Shown piece after piece: positions 1 through 8,108 of a stretch of DNA of 64,000 bases. The DNA is from Exiguobacterium sp. BMC-KP. Its GTDB lineage: Bacteria; Bacillota; Bacilli; Exiguobacteriales; Exiguobacteriaceae. A program made the position numbers and the translations under genes. How positions within the stretch are numbered: position 1 is the stretch's first letter; every line of letters begins with the position of its first letter. The notes below the pieces were generated by a model. It had not been told where the DNA came from. It searched no databases and was given only the letters and a program-made list of their open reading frames with translations. The DNA is taken from the NCBI RefSeq assembly GCF_001275385.1, contig NZ_LGIW01000013.1, positions 159,201 through 223,200 of the forward strand, written 5' to 3'.

Positions 1-505
1 GAAGAATGAAAATCAAGATTGGAACGAGCTTCGCGATCGTCGTAATCAGATTGACGAGCGTCGCTTCCTTAATCCCACTCGAGACAAGCCAGAATAATCC
101 CCATATGACGACTATACTCATGAGGAGCAGGAAGATCCGATTTTCTGCTGCGAAAATCGGGAAGAAATAACTAATCGCGTTAAATACGAGCGTGATATTC
201 GCAACTGTTCCGATCCAGGCTGATACCCAGTATCCCCAGGCACTGTTGAAGCCGACAAAACGTCCGAATCCTTCACGTGCGTATGCGTAAATCCCGCCTT
301 CAAGCTCCGGTTTACTGTTTGCGAGGTGCTGGAAGACTAATGCGAGCATAATCATCCCAATCCCTGTGATACTCCATCCGATGAGGATAGGTCCTGCACT
401 TGCACTTTGGGCCATTGCACCAGGAAGGTTAAAGGCACCTCCACCGACCATTGAACCGATGACCATTGCAGCAAGCGCAAAGAAGCCGATTTTTTGCTGA
501 TTCAT
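1..505 (-). CDS. APC-family amino acid permease, partial (N-terminal part)
   Basis: Only the first 168 codons lie in the window; the gene runs off the left edge. The product starts MNQQKIGFFALAAMVIG and continues with the glycine-rich GSMVGGGAF motif in the first membrane helix, which is typical of APC-superfamily permeases, especially the basic amino-acid antiporters (arginine/ornithine type). Several further hydrophobic segments follow, including FVGFNSAWGYWVSAWIG. The ATG at 505 is preceded by AGGAAGTG at good spacing. A promoter TTGTGT-N18-TAAGAT lies at 540-569 on the minus strand. It should be an inner-membrane importer or antiporter; the substrate cannot be fixed from the fragment. Confidence 0.85.
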   Translation of the reverse strand, partial: MNQQKIGFFALAAMVIGSMVGGGAFNLPGAMAQSASAGPILIGWSITGIGMIMLALVFQHLANSKPELEGGIYAYAREGFGRFVGFNSAWGYWVSAWIGTVANITLVFNAISYFFPIFAAENRIFLLLMSIVVIWGLFWLVSSGIKEATLVNLITTIAKLVPILIFIL

Positions 506-539
506 GATGAGACACTTCCTTTTTTCGTATATCTATTAC

Positions 540-569
540 ATCTTACGTATATTCATTCGAAAGACACAA
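540..569 (-). promoter_or_regulatory. Sigma-A-type promoter of the APC permease
   Basis: On the minus strand, TTGTGT (564-569) and TAAGAT (540-545) are separated by 18 bp, about 35 bp before the ATG. Assigned by eye from the consensus. Confidence 0.45.
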
Positions 570-619
570 AAGTCATTATAACAAATCACCTTCTAAAGTA
601 AAGAAAGGATTTGAGACGA

Positions 620-1303
620 ATGAACTGGATTCATGTATTTCAGCTCGAGGACTTCTTAAAACTCCTATTAGCCGCTACACTTGGAATTTTCATCGGATTC
701 GAGCGTGAAATCAAAAATAAACCGGTCGGTATACGCACTAGCCTCGTAATTACCCTCATCAGTTGTCTTTTAACCATCGTCTCCATTAAATCCGTTTTGC
801 TCTATCATGATATGGCGACTCATGTTCAGATGGACCCCATGCGTCTTGTTGCCCAAATCATTACTGGAATCGGATTCATCGGTGCTGGTGTCATTTTGCG
901 TCGTCCTCATGATATCGTCAGCGGACTAACGACTGCCGCCATTATTTGGAGTGCAAGCGGAATTGGAATCGCAGTCGGTGCCGGCTTCATCTGGGAGTCA
1001 ATTTTTCTCGTTCTCTTTCTCTTTTTCTTATTGGAAGGATTAACGTGGATGATGCGTCGCACTAATAATAGTCGCTTTGAGGCGAACGTTCTCGTTGCAC
1101 ACCTGTTACTCCCTTCCGGACTTGACCCGAAAGATATCGTTCTTGCCTTGGAGCGTAAAGGTGTACGTATCACGAATATGCGTTTACGTGGAGATCCGGT
1201 TCGATTGACTTTACGAATGTATTCCCCGCATGCACTGACCTTATTCCTACTTTATGACTATTTAAAATCACTCGGAATTGAGGATATAGACCTTGATCAG
1301 TAA
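620..1303 (+). CDS. MgtC/SapB family membrane protein
   Basis: A 227-residue integral membrane protein. The N-terminal half has the MgtC signature: GFEREIKNKPVGIRT near the first helices, then GIGFIGAGVILRR and GLTTAA. The C-terminal ~70 residues are soluble and resemble the small ACT-like tail of MgtC proteins. An in-frame TTG at 611 lies directly on the AAGAAAGGA sequence, so the ATG at 620, ten bases downstream of it, is the better start. Members of this family are linked to Mg2+ limitation, acid tolerance or ATP-synthase modulation; SapB is the Bacillus member. It is monocistronic, divergent from the permease. The exact function is inferred only from the family. Confidence 0.85.
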   Translation: MNWIHVFQLEDFLKLLLAATLGIFIGFEREIKNKPVGIRTSLVITLISCLLTIVSIKSVLLYHDMATHVQMDPMRLVAQIITGIGFIGAGVILRRPHDIVSGLTTAAIIWSASGIGIAVGAGFIWESIFLVLFLFFLLEGLTWMMRRTNNSRFEANVLVAHLLLPSGLDPKDIVLALERKGVRITNMRLRGDPVRLTLRMYSPHALTLFLLYDYLKSLGIEDIDLDQ

Positions 1304-1323
1304 GAATTATCTGAAAATTTATG

Positions 1324-1352
1324 TTGCATTTTTAATCACTTTCACTTAAATT
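1324..1352 (+). promoter_or_regulatory. Promoter of the oligopeptide-binding lipoprotein gene
   Basis: TTGCAT (1324-1329), 17 bp, then TAAATT (1347-1352), leaving an untranslated leader of about 55 bases before the ATG at 1413. Consensus match by eye only. Confidence 0.4.
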
Positions 1353-1412
1353 AACAATATGTTCACATTTTTCTGAAATATTTAACACTAACTCTCGGGG
1401 GGTCATCGTTCC

Positions 1413-3047
1413 ATGAATAAACCATCGAAAATCGCTTTTGCTGGACTATCCAGCATCGCGCTACTTGCTGTCGCTGCATGTGGGCAAGGAAATGACGAAA
1501 ACACAAGCGGATCGGATTCGAAAAACAAGAAAAAGGAAGTCACGCTCGTTTCAACGACGGATGTACCTCAGTTAGATCCGACGAAAACGACGGACTCGAC
1601 TTCCATCATCGTCACGAACAACGTCTTTGAAGGGCTGTATCGTCTAGATGGCGATAACAAACCGACACCTGGTATTGCAGAAAGCGTTGAAGTATCCGAT
1701 GATAAAAAAACATATACGTTCAAACTGCGTAAAGATGCGAAGTGGTCAGATGGATCAGCCGTCACAGCAGATGATTTCATCTATGCTTGGAAACGTGCAC
1801 TTGATCCAAAGACAGCAGCAGAATACGCGTACATTTTACAAGATTTAAAAAATGCCAACAAAATCATGGCGGGAGATGCTGAACTCGATGAACTTGGTGT
1901 CAAAAAAGTCGACGATCAAACACTCGAAGTACAACTCGAAGCTCCAGCCCCTTACTTCCTTGGTTTGACAAGCTTCCCAACCTATTTGCCATTAAAACAA
2001 TCATTTGTTGAAGATAAAGGCGATAAGTTTGCAACGAGCGTTGATACAATGGTCTTCAATGGACCTTTCGTTCTCGACAAGTGGCAAGCGAACTCGGGTT
2101 GGACGTACAAGAAAAATCCAGATTACTGGGATAAAGCAAGTGTCAAGATGGATCAAATTAACGTTAAAGTCGTTAAAGAAATCTCAACAGGTGTCAACCT
2201 CTTCGAATCAAAAGAAGTCGATTTTGCACCGATTACATCTGAGTTTGTCTCGCAATATGAAAAATCAGATGATTACAAAACACGTCCAGATGCTCGAATT
2301 AACTTCCTCCGCTTTAACCAGAAGAATAAAGCGTTAAAAAACAAAAACATTCGAAAAGCACTTGCACTTGGATTTGAGAAACAAGGGATTGCAGATGTCA
2401 TCCTAAATGATGGATCAAAACCAGCGAACTTCATCGTTGCGAAAGATTTCACGTTCACACCGGACGGGGAAGACTTCCGTGCGAAGTACCCTGATCTTCA
2501 AAGCTATGATGCGGATGAAGCGAAAAAAGCTTGGGATGCTGGCTTGAAGGAACTCGGGGTTAAAACAGTAGAATTCAGTATGCTCTCACGAGATGAAGAT
2601 GCCTTCAAAAAAGTTTCTGAGTACTTAAAAGGAGACCTCGAGAAACATCTTCCTGGTTTGACGATTAATATTAAACAACAACCATTCAAGAACTTCCTTG
2701 ACCTTGAATCGAAAGGCGACTATGATATTTCTACTGCCGGATGGGGACCTGACTACCAGGATCCGATGACATTCCTCGATATGTGGTTGACAGGTGGAAG
2801 CTTCAACCGAATGGAATATTCGAACAAAAAATTCGATGATCTCATCAAGGGAGCAAAACAAGAAGCAGATGAAGCAAAACGTTGGTCTGACATGCAAGAA
2901 GCTGAAAAAATGCTGTTGACAGAAGACTATGCGATTGCACCAATCTACCAAAAAGGTGAAGCTTACTTGCAACGGACGAACATCGATAAATTATACCGTC
3001 ACCCATTCGGTGCCGATATGAGCTTTAAATGGATGGAAGTAAAGTAA
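1413..3047 (+). CDS. oppA: Peptide ABC transporter substrate-binding lipoprotein (OppA-like)
   Basis: A 544-residue extracytoplasmic solute-binding protein of the SBP_bac_5 family. A lipoprotein signal peptide ends in LAVAAC, with the lipidated cysteine at residue 23, followed by a charged, low-complexity linker. The body carries the family patterns TFKLRKDAKWSDG and FIYAWKRALDP and the late GWGPDYQDPMTF segment seen in Gram-positive OppA/DtpP proteins. It should capture oligopeptides outside the membrane and deliver them to an Opp permease. No permease or ATPase gene lies beside it, so it must use a transporter encoded elsewhere. The start is supported by a GGGGGG Shine-Dalgarno at 1397-1402. 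A rho-independent terminator follows. Confidence 0.9.
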   Translation: MNKPSKIAFAGLSSIALLAVAACGQGNDENTSGSDSKNKKKEVTLVSTTDVPQLDPTKTTDSTSIIVTNNVFEGLYRLDGDNKPTPGIAESVEVSDDKKTYTFKLRKDAKWSDGSAVTADDFIYAWKRALDPKTAAEYAYILQDLKNANKIMAGDAELDELGVKKVDDQTLEVQLEAPAPYFLGLTSFPTYLPLKQSFVEDKGDKFATSVDTMVFNGPFVLDKWQANSGWTYKKNPDYWDKASVKMDQINVKVVKEISTGVNLFESKEVDFAPITSEFVSQYEKSDDYKTRPDARINFLRFNQKNKALKNKNIRKALALGFEKQGIADVILNDGSKPANFIVAKDFTFTPDGEDFRAKYPDLQSYDADEAKKAWDAGLKELGVKTVEFSMLSRDEDAFKKVSEYLKGDLEKHLPGLTINIKQQPFKNFLDLESKGDYDISTAGWGPDYQDPMTFLDMWLTGGSFNRMEYSNKKFDDLIKGAKQEADEAKRWSDMQEAEKMLLTEDYAIAPIYQKGEAYLQRTNIDKLYRHPFGADMSFKWMEVK

Positions 3048-3066
3048 AACCTTTAAATCAATCATG

Positions 3067-3101
3067 AACAAGTGGTGGACCTTGTCCGCTACTTGTTTTT
3101 T
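3067..3101 (+). terminator. Rho-independent terminator after oppA
   Basis: Inverted repeat with AACAAGT at 3067-3073 and ACTTGTT at 3091-3097, extended inward with G-U pairs, followed by a run of Ts. It starts 20 bases after the stop codon. Confidence 0.8.
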
Positions 3102-3130
3102 GTTTACAGACGTTCATTTCTAAAAACAAC

Positions 3131-3165
3131 AAAGACCCCTTCTGACGGAGCCATCGGGGGTCTTT
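3131..3165 (-). terminator. Terminator of the 85-residue unknown gene
   Basis: AAAGACCCC (3131-3139) pairs with GGGGTCTTT (3157-3165); on the minus strand it is followed by a T-rich stretch. The stop codon of the gene (3164-3166) lies in the stem. Confidence 0.8.
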
Positions 3166-3421
3166 ACTGTGCGATTTGTTTGTAAAAAGCAATCTCTTCA
3201 TCCTGTCCTTCTTCCACGGCTCGAAAGAATTCCGCGAAGTATGCATAGAGTACGGTACGTTCTTCATACGTCGGTCTAGCTTGACGAATGACGGAAAATG
3301 CAAGATTTCGTAACTGACGCTTTGTCCGTCGATGTGTCGGTAGTGCATGGAACTGACGAGTAAATGAACGATAAACATCTGCAATCAAAGCTTCATGTCC
3401 TTCAAAATAGGATTTATCCAT
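3164..3421 (-). CDS. Small conserved-looking protein of unknown function (85 aa)
   Basis: An 85-residue, charged, mostly helical protein with no signal peptide, membrane segment or metal-binding motif. It is rich in Arg, Phe and Tyr (RSFTRQFHAL, RRTKRQLRNLAF) with an acidic region near the end. I do not recognise a family. It is likely a real gene because it has a strong AAAGGAG ribosome site about 10 bases before ATG, its own terminator overlapping the stop codon, and a good promoter at 3526-3554. It is monocistronic, between oppA and adenine deaminase. Confidence 0.7.
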   Translation of the reverse strand: MDKSYFEGHEALIADVYRSFTRQFHALPTHRRTKRQLRNLAFSVIRQARPTYEERTVLYAYFAEFFRAVEEGQDEEIAFYKQIAQ

Positions 3422-3525
3422 TAATCATGATCTCCTTTCTCATTTTGTTGTCCTACTATCTTCTACGGCATTCCGAGATAAAAGTTTCATCATAAGTGAG
3501 ATTTCTCACAAATGATATAGAACTT

Positions 3526-3554
3526 ACTATAACAAGCTTTCCAAAATGATTCAA
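3526..3554 (-). promoter_or_regulatory. Promoter of the 85-residue unknown gene
   Basis: TTGAAT (3549-3554), 17 bp, TATAGT (3526-3531) on the minus strand. The predicted transcript starts near 3519, giving a leader of almost 100 bases that contains a perfect inverted repeat, GTGAGA-TT-TCTCAC, at 3496-3509. Confidence 0.55.
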
Positions 3555-3645
3555 CATCCAAACTATTAAGTTTCATTAAGGATTTCTAGCCCTTTTGTAA
3601 AGTAGCTTATTTTGATTCTAACGCACAACAATCGATATAAAAACG

Positions 3646-3672
3646 GTCTGAGTCCCGGAATGAGACTCAGAC
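3646..3672 (-). terminator. Terminator of ade
   Basis: GTCTGAGTC (3646-3654) pairs perfectly with GACTCAGAC (3664-3672); on the minus strand it is followed by CGTTTTTA. It lies just past the ade stop codon. Confidence 0.85.
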
Positions 3673-3684
3673 TCGCGACGGACA

Positions 3685-5418
3685 TTAATCTGCCTGGACC
3701 GAAATATGCTGGAAGTGTTTCACGTCGAATAACCCACTGTCGGTCAGTTTCAACTCGGGAATGACGGGCAAGCAAAGGAAAGACATCGTCAAATACGGAT
3801 TGAACGAACGATCGGCTTCTAACACATCGAGCGCATCGTTTAACGCTTCGAGTGTATCTCCGACTTCTTGGAACGGACGATTTGTCATCAGCCCAGCGAT
3901 TTCAAGTGGTAACTCAGCAAGGACCTCTTGACCGTTAACAGCGATGACACCGCCACCTGCTTGAACGAGACGTTCTGCAGCGAGTTGCATCTCTTCGTCC
4001 GATGCACCGACGATGACGAGATTATGCGAATCATGAGCAACGGTTGCTGCAATCGCGCCGCGTTTCATCTTGAAACCTTTAACGATGCCGACTGCCGAGA
4101 AGGCTGTCCCGTGATGACGTTCAATAACAGCGATCTTCAATAGATCCTGCTCTGGGACTGGTACAAAGTGTCCGTCTTGAAGCGGGACGTCGAGAATCAA
4201 GTGCTCCGTGACGATACTTTTCGGAATAACTCCGATGACATGGGCACGTGATGAATCAAGCGGGAGTGCAAACACTTCTGGCGTAATCGGTTTTGTATTC
4301 AATGTTCCACGTAAGGATTCCGGGACATGCGCACGTCGCACTGGTCGGATCGTCTTCCCTGCTCGTGCGACACAGTTCCCTTGAATATAGACCTCGTCAA
4401 TAACGACGTTATCTGCATCCGATAACAAGACAAAGTCCGCCCGGCGTCCCGGTACGATGGCTCCACGATCGTCTAAACGATACGCATTCGTCGCGTGCAA
4501 CGATGCCATTGCATATGCTGTCTCGCGTTTAATCCCATGACGGATTGCATAGCGGATATTGTAGTCAATCGTTCCCTCACGTAATGTATCGTCCAGATGC
4601 TTATCATCCGTACAGAAGAGGAAACGACTCGCATTACTTTCTGTCACGGCATCGAGTACTTCTTTTAAGTTTCGGGCTGCCGAACCTTCGCGTACCTCGA
4701 CATATAGACCGCGACGAGCTCGGACAATCGCATCTTCCTTGCTGACGGACTCATGATCCGTTCGAATCCCAGCGACACCATAAATGTTGATCTCACGCGG
4801 TCCTAGTCCTGCTGCGTGACCATCGACGAGTTTTCCTGCGTCTTCAATCTGTTTGATTTTTTGGAGCATGTCACGATCGGCTCGTTCAACAGCTGGATAA
4901 TCCATGACTTCTCCTAAACCATGGACACCCGGGTGATCGACGAACGGCGCAAGTGCTGCCGCGTCAAGTGATGCCCCAGCATGTTCAAACGAAGTCGCTG
5001 GTACACAGCTCGGTAACATCATGCGGACATCAAGTGCGAGTCCCTCTGCATCATCTAGCATGAAGGATAATCCTTCCGCGCCTTTAACATTTGCGATCTC
5101 ATGCGGATCGGCGATGATCGTCGTCACTCCTAACGGTAAAATTGCTTGCTCATACTCACTCGGTGGTACCATCGATGATTCAATATGGACATGGGCATCG
5201 ACGAAACTTGGCGCGATGAAGAGACCTTCTCCCGGACGATTCTCGATTCCTTCATATCCTTCTCCGACAGCAGCGATATAGCCTGAATCAATCGCTACGT
5301 CCGCTGTATAGGTCTCACGTGTCATGACATCAATGACTGAAATATTCTGATAGACGATAGCCGCTTTCTCTTTTTTTGCAGCAATCGCGATCAATCGTTC
5401 GCGCACTGTTTGTTCCAT
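3685..5418 (-). CDS. ade: Adenine deaminase
   Basis: A 577-residue amidohydrolase that converts adenine to hypoxanthine and ammonia for purine salvage in the cytoplasm. The metal-binding HVH motif is at residues 76-78, in FVDAHVHIESSMV; DPHEIANV, DGHAAGL, TDHESVS and FCTDDKH follow in the usual order for the Ade/AdeC family. The C-terminal domain (about 400-577) has the family pattern HDSHNLVIVG. Length is normal. AGGAGGAGACAGG precedes the ATG. The gene is monocistronic and divergent from the carbonic-anhydrase-like gene. A second, more divergent family member lies at 48598-50337. Confidence 0.95.
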   Translation of the reverse strand: MEQTVRERLIAIAAKKEKAAIVYQNISVIDVMTRETYTADVAIDSGYIAAVGEGYEGIENRPGEGLFIAPSFVDAHVHIESSMVPPSEYEQAILPLGVTTIIADPHEIANVKGAEGLSFMLDDAEGLALDVRMMLPSCVPATSFEHAGASLDAAALAPFVDHPGVHGLGEVMDYPAVERADRDMLQKIKQIEDAGKLVDGHAAGLGPREINIYGVAGIRTDHESVSKEDAIVRARRGLYVEVREGSAARNLKEVLDAVTESNASRFLFCTDDKHLDDTLREGTIDYNIRYAIRHGIKRETAYAMASLHATNAYRLDDRGAIVPGRRADFVLLSDADNVVIDEVYIQGNCVARAGKTIRPVRRAHVPESLRGTLNTKPITPEVFALPLDSSRAHVIGVIPKSIVTEHLILDVPLQDGHFVPVPEQDLLKIAVIERHHGTAFSAVGIVKGFKMKRGAIAATVAHDSHNLVIVGASDEEMQLAAERLVQAGGGVIAVNGQEVLAELPLEIAGLMTNRPFQEVGDTLEALNDALDVLEADRSFNPYLTMSFLCLPVIPELKLTDSGLFDVKHFQHISVQAD

Positions 5419-5451
5419 CCTGTCTCCTCCTGTTGTAAGCGTATTTTTACC

Positions 5452-5504
5452 ATCTTACAATTACTTTGGAAGCTGTTGCAATTTATTTTTTGTAACGTCA
5501 AGAT
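5452..5504. promoter_or_regulatory. Divergent promoters of ade and the gamma-CA gene sharing one -35 element
   Basis: The self-complementary hexamer TTGCAA (5476-5481) can serve as -35 in both directions. To the right, 17 bp leads to CAAGAT (5499-5504) for the gamma-CA gene; to the left, 18 bp leads to TAAGAT (5452-5457 on the minus strand) for ade. Assigned by eye. Confidence 0.45.
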
Positions 5505-5542
5505 GAAAGAGTATTGATTTAATGTCTGAGGGGGAAAAACGC

Positions 5543-6082
5543 ATGAAATATCGTGTCGGTTCACTTATTCCAAACATCGATCCATCTGTTTATTTAGCGG
5601 ATGGATCAAAAGTCATCGGTGAAGTTTCGATCGGAAAAGACTCATCCGTCTGGTTCAATACAGTCATCCGGGGAGATGAAGGTCCGATTCAAATCGGGGA
5701 ACGTGTTAACATTCAAGATGGTTCGATGATTCATCAGTATGAAGGGTATCCGACCATCATTGAAGATGAGGTGACGATTGGTCATATGGCGATGATCCAT
5801 GGTGGCATCATTCGAAAAGGCGCATTGATTGGGATGTCGGCGACGATTCTCGATGAAGCTGAGATCGGAGAAGGTGCATTCGTCGCTGCGGGGAGCCTTG
5901 TTCCACCGAAAATGAAAGTCCCAGCAGGCGCGATGGTCATGGGTGTCCCAGCAAAAATCGTCCGGGATATCAGTGACCATGATCGCTTCATCATGGAACG
6001 GACGGTGCGAAAATACGTCAAACGAGGTCAGCAGTATGCCGACAGTTGCGAGGCGATTGAAGAAGATTTGACAAGTTTGTGA
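5543..6082 (+). CDS. Gamma-carbonic-anhydrase-like hexapeptide-repeat protein
   Basis: A 179-residue left-handed beta-helix protein with repeated [IV]G-x4 hexapeptides from residue ~20 to ~145. The WFNTVIRGD segment, a histidine in MIHQ and the GHMAMIHG pair give the three histidines that bind zinc in gamma-carbonic anhydrases (the Bacillus YtoA/YrdA group). Whether it hydrates CO2 is unknown; many members are inactive or of other function. A longer frame begins at 5522, but TGAGGGGGA eight bases before the ATG at 5543 marks this as the start. Confidence 0.85.
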   Translation: MKYRVGSLIPNIDPSVYLADGSKVIGEVSIGKDSSVWFNTVIRGDEGPIQIGERVNIQDGSMIHQYEGYPTIIEDEVTIGHMAMIHGGIIRKGALIGMSATILDEAEIGEGAFVAAGSLVPPKMKVPAGAMVMGVPAKIVRDISDHDRFIMERTVRKYVKRGQQYADSCEAIEEDLTSL

Positions 6083-6193
6083 GAACGTTTACAAAGTTCA
6101 CGGGTTCTTAACACCTCCCCTCTTCCGTCTTTACAATTCTTCCGTACACTAAGGATGTAAGAGATGAATCAAGACACAGAGAGGGGATTTTAT

Positions 6194-6379
6194 ATGATTC
6201 CAGTATACGAAGAACGCATCATGTCTGATTTGTTTTCATCTACGAATAACCCAAGTTACGGTTTGCCGACGTTACCTGAAACGGAAACAGATTGGTTGAC
6301 AGTCGAGATTCAAGCACGTATCGTTAAAGATGCCGAGCACCGCCTTGGAACATTAAACCGAGAGGAAGAACGTGTATGA
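6194..6379 (+). CDS. Small protein of unknown function (61 aa)
   Basis: A 61-residue soluble protein starting MIPVYEERIMSDLFSS, with a proline/threonine-rich middle and a charged helical C-terminus (KDAEHRLGTLNREEERV). No family is recognised. The frame is open from 6164, but GAGAGGGG about eight bases before the ATG at 6194 fixes the start. Its stop codon overlaps the start of a 17-codon frame by the ATGA arrangement. Confidence 0.6.
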   Translation: MIPVYEERIMSDLFSSTNNPSYGLPTLPETETDWLTVEIQARIVKDAEHRLGTLNREEERV

Positions 6380-6429
6380 TTCAGCAACGCACTGTTCGCG
6401 CTTGGCTCGCTAGTCGCATCAAAAAATAA
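6376..6429 (+). CDS. Candidate 17-residue basic micro-ORF coupled to the upstream gene
   Basis: ATG at 6376 overlaps the TGA of the 61-residue gene (ATGA). It encodes MIQQRTVRAWLASRIKK, a basic amphipathic-looking peptide, and ends at TAA 6427-6429. It has no Shine-Dalgarno of its own, so it could only be translated by coupling. Short frames arise by chance, so this is tentative. Confidence 0.3.
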   Translation: MIQQRTVRAWLASRIKK

Positions 6430-6487
6430 TTTAATCACTTGATTACGTATTTTCCAAAACGATATAGCGCGTCAGCGCGCATTCAAA

Positions 6488-6519
6488 AAGAGCCGAAGCG
6501 GATTCCCGCCTCGGCTCTT
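6488..6519 (-). terminator. Terminator of the compatible-solute transporter operon
   Basis: AAGAGCCGA (6488-6496) pairs with TCGGCTCTT (6511-6519). On the minus strand it continues into TTTTTGAATG. It lies six bases after the stop codon of the permease-binding protein gene. Confidence 0.85.
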
Positions 6520-6524
6520 ACTCA

Positions 6525-8108
6525 TTATTTTGAAATCAAGCCTTCTTCAATCAAGAAATCACGCGCAACTTTTTCCGGGCGCTGTTTCTCAACGTCTGCT
6601 TTGTAGTTCAATTCTTGCATCTTTTCATCCGTGATTTTATCCTTCAACGTGTTGAGGACTTTTTCCAGTTCTGGATGTTCTTCAAGTGTTTCTTGACGAA
6701 CAAGTGGTACTGCATAATATGGCGGGAAGAATTTCTTATCATCTTCTAGTACCGTCAAATCGAATTTTTGCAACAGACCATCTGTCGAGAAACTATCGAT
6801 GACGTTCGTTCGACCATTCGTCAGTGCTGTATAACGAAGCCCTCCATCGACCGGTTGTACATCTTGGAATTTCATATCTGGATACTTTTTCTTCAGACCA
6901 AGATAACCGTCTTCACGATTCGCGAATTCGATTGTTGATCCGAGAATCAAGCGATCACTGACTTTTGACATATCGGACACCGTCTTTAAGTCATATTTTT
7001 CGATGTCTTCTTTCGTCATGGCGAGAGCGTACGTATTATTAAATCCGATTGGATCAAGAACGTCGACCTGACTTTTCTCAGGAATCATCTTCCCGACTTT
7101 TGCATAGACTGTTTCCGGATCTGTCTCGACATCTTGCTTTAGAACGTCGATCAACAAGGTTCCTGTGTACTCGACATACGCATCGATTTCGCCTTTTTCA
7201 AGTGCTCCGTAAGCGACTTTCGTCCCCCCGAGATTTAACTGACGTTCGACTTCTAAATCTGTTTTGTCTTCGATTAAATCCGCTAACATATTTCCGAGAA
7301 TCAATTGTTCCGTAAAGTTCTTCGATCCGATGACAATCTTATCTTCCTTGAGGAAAGAATAAGCGACTGTTCCACCGATCAATAAAAAGACGATACTTGC
7401 AATCGCAATCTTACGTCCGGCTGGCATCGCCTTGCGACGCTTACGTGCTTTGTTCTTGATTCGACCATCCGCAAGTGGAATCCCGTTCGGTGCCACCGAA
7501 TATTCAATCCGACTGACGACGAAGTCGATGACGAGTGCTAAAATACCAGCTGGAATCGCTCCGGCAAGAATTTGATTATTATCAACCGTTTGAATACCCG
7601 AGAAAACGAGGTAACCAAGACCACCGGCACCAATGAACGCGGAAATCGTCATTAAACCAACGGCTGTAACCGCAGAAATCCGAATCCCTGCCATCATGAT
7701 TGGTAAGGCAAGTGGAATCTGGACCTTACTGAGAATTTGACGATCCGTCAAACCAATTCCTTTGGCTGCTTCGAGCGTATCCCCTGGAATGCTCGACAGA
7801 CCCGTATACGTATTTTTAACGATTGGCAATAGTGAATAGAGGACGACCATGATGATCGCCGGTGTTGATCCGATCCCGATGAACGGAATCAAGAAACCGA
7901 GTAAGGCAAGACTCGGAACCGCTTGAACAACGCTCGTCAATGCGAGGACCGGCTTTGCAAACTTTTGATAACGGGTGATCAATATCCCGATCGGAATCCC
8001 GAGGACGACAGCGATGACGACAGCAAAGACCGTCAACTGCAAGTGCTCAAGCAATAAGTCACCGATCTGATCGGTATTGTTTTTTACATAATCAAAGAAT
8101 CCGTTCAT
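6525..8108 (-). CDS. Osmoprotectant ABC transporter, fused permease and substrate-binding protein
   Basis: A 527-residue fusion. Residues ~1-215 are an ABC permease domain with five to six membrane helices and the EAAKGIGLTD coupling-loop motif (EAA). Residue ~235 begins another helix, and ~255-527 form a type-II glycine-betaine/choline-binding domain (IVIGSKNFTEQLILGNMLADLIE, then TGTLL and NNTYALAM). This matches the OpuB/OpuC/OsmX quaternary-amine group with the binding protein tethered to the membrane, as in BusAB and Listeria-type fusions. The substrate (betaine, carnitine or choline) is not decidable by eye. Its ATG overlaps the ATPase stop by 4 bp. A canonical terminator follows. Confidence 0.92.
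   Translation of the reverse strand: MNGFFDYVKNNTDQIGDLLLEHLQLTVFAVVIAVVLGIPIGILITRYQKFAKPVLALTSVVQAVPSLALLGFLIPFIGIGSTPAIIMVVLYSLLPIVKNTYTGLSSIPGDTLEAAKGIGLTDRQILSKVQIPLALPIMMAGIRISAVTAVGLMTISAFIGAGGLGYLVFSGIQTVDNNQILAGAIPAGILALVIDFVVSRIEYSVAPNGIPLADGRIKNKARKRRKAMPAGRKIAIASIVFLLIGGTVAYSFLKEDKIVIGSKNFTEQLILGNMLADLIEDKTDLEVERQLNLGGTKVAYGALEKGEIDAYVEYTGTLLIDVLKQDVETDPETVYAKVGKMIPEKSQVDVLDPIGFNNTYALAMTKEDIEKYDLKTVSDMSKVSDRLILGSTIEFANREDGYLGLKKKYPDMKFQDVQPVDGGLRYTALTNGRTNVIDSFSTDGLLQKFDLTVLEDDKKFFPPYYAVPLVRQETLEEHPELEKVLNTLKDKITDEKMQELNYKADVEKQRPEKVARDFLIEEGLISK

Noticed and set aside
6452..6472. Short GCGCG-TCA-GCGCGC repeat as a terminator of the small-gene pair
   Set aside because: The stem is very short and there is no T-run on either side.
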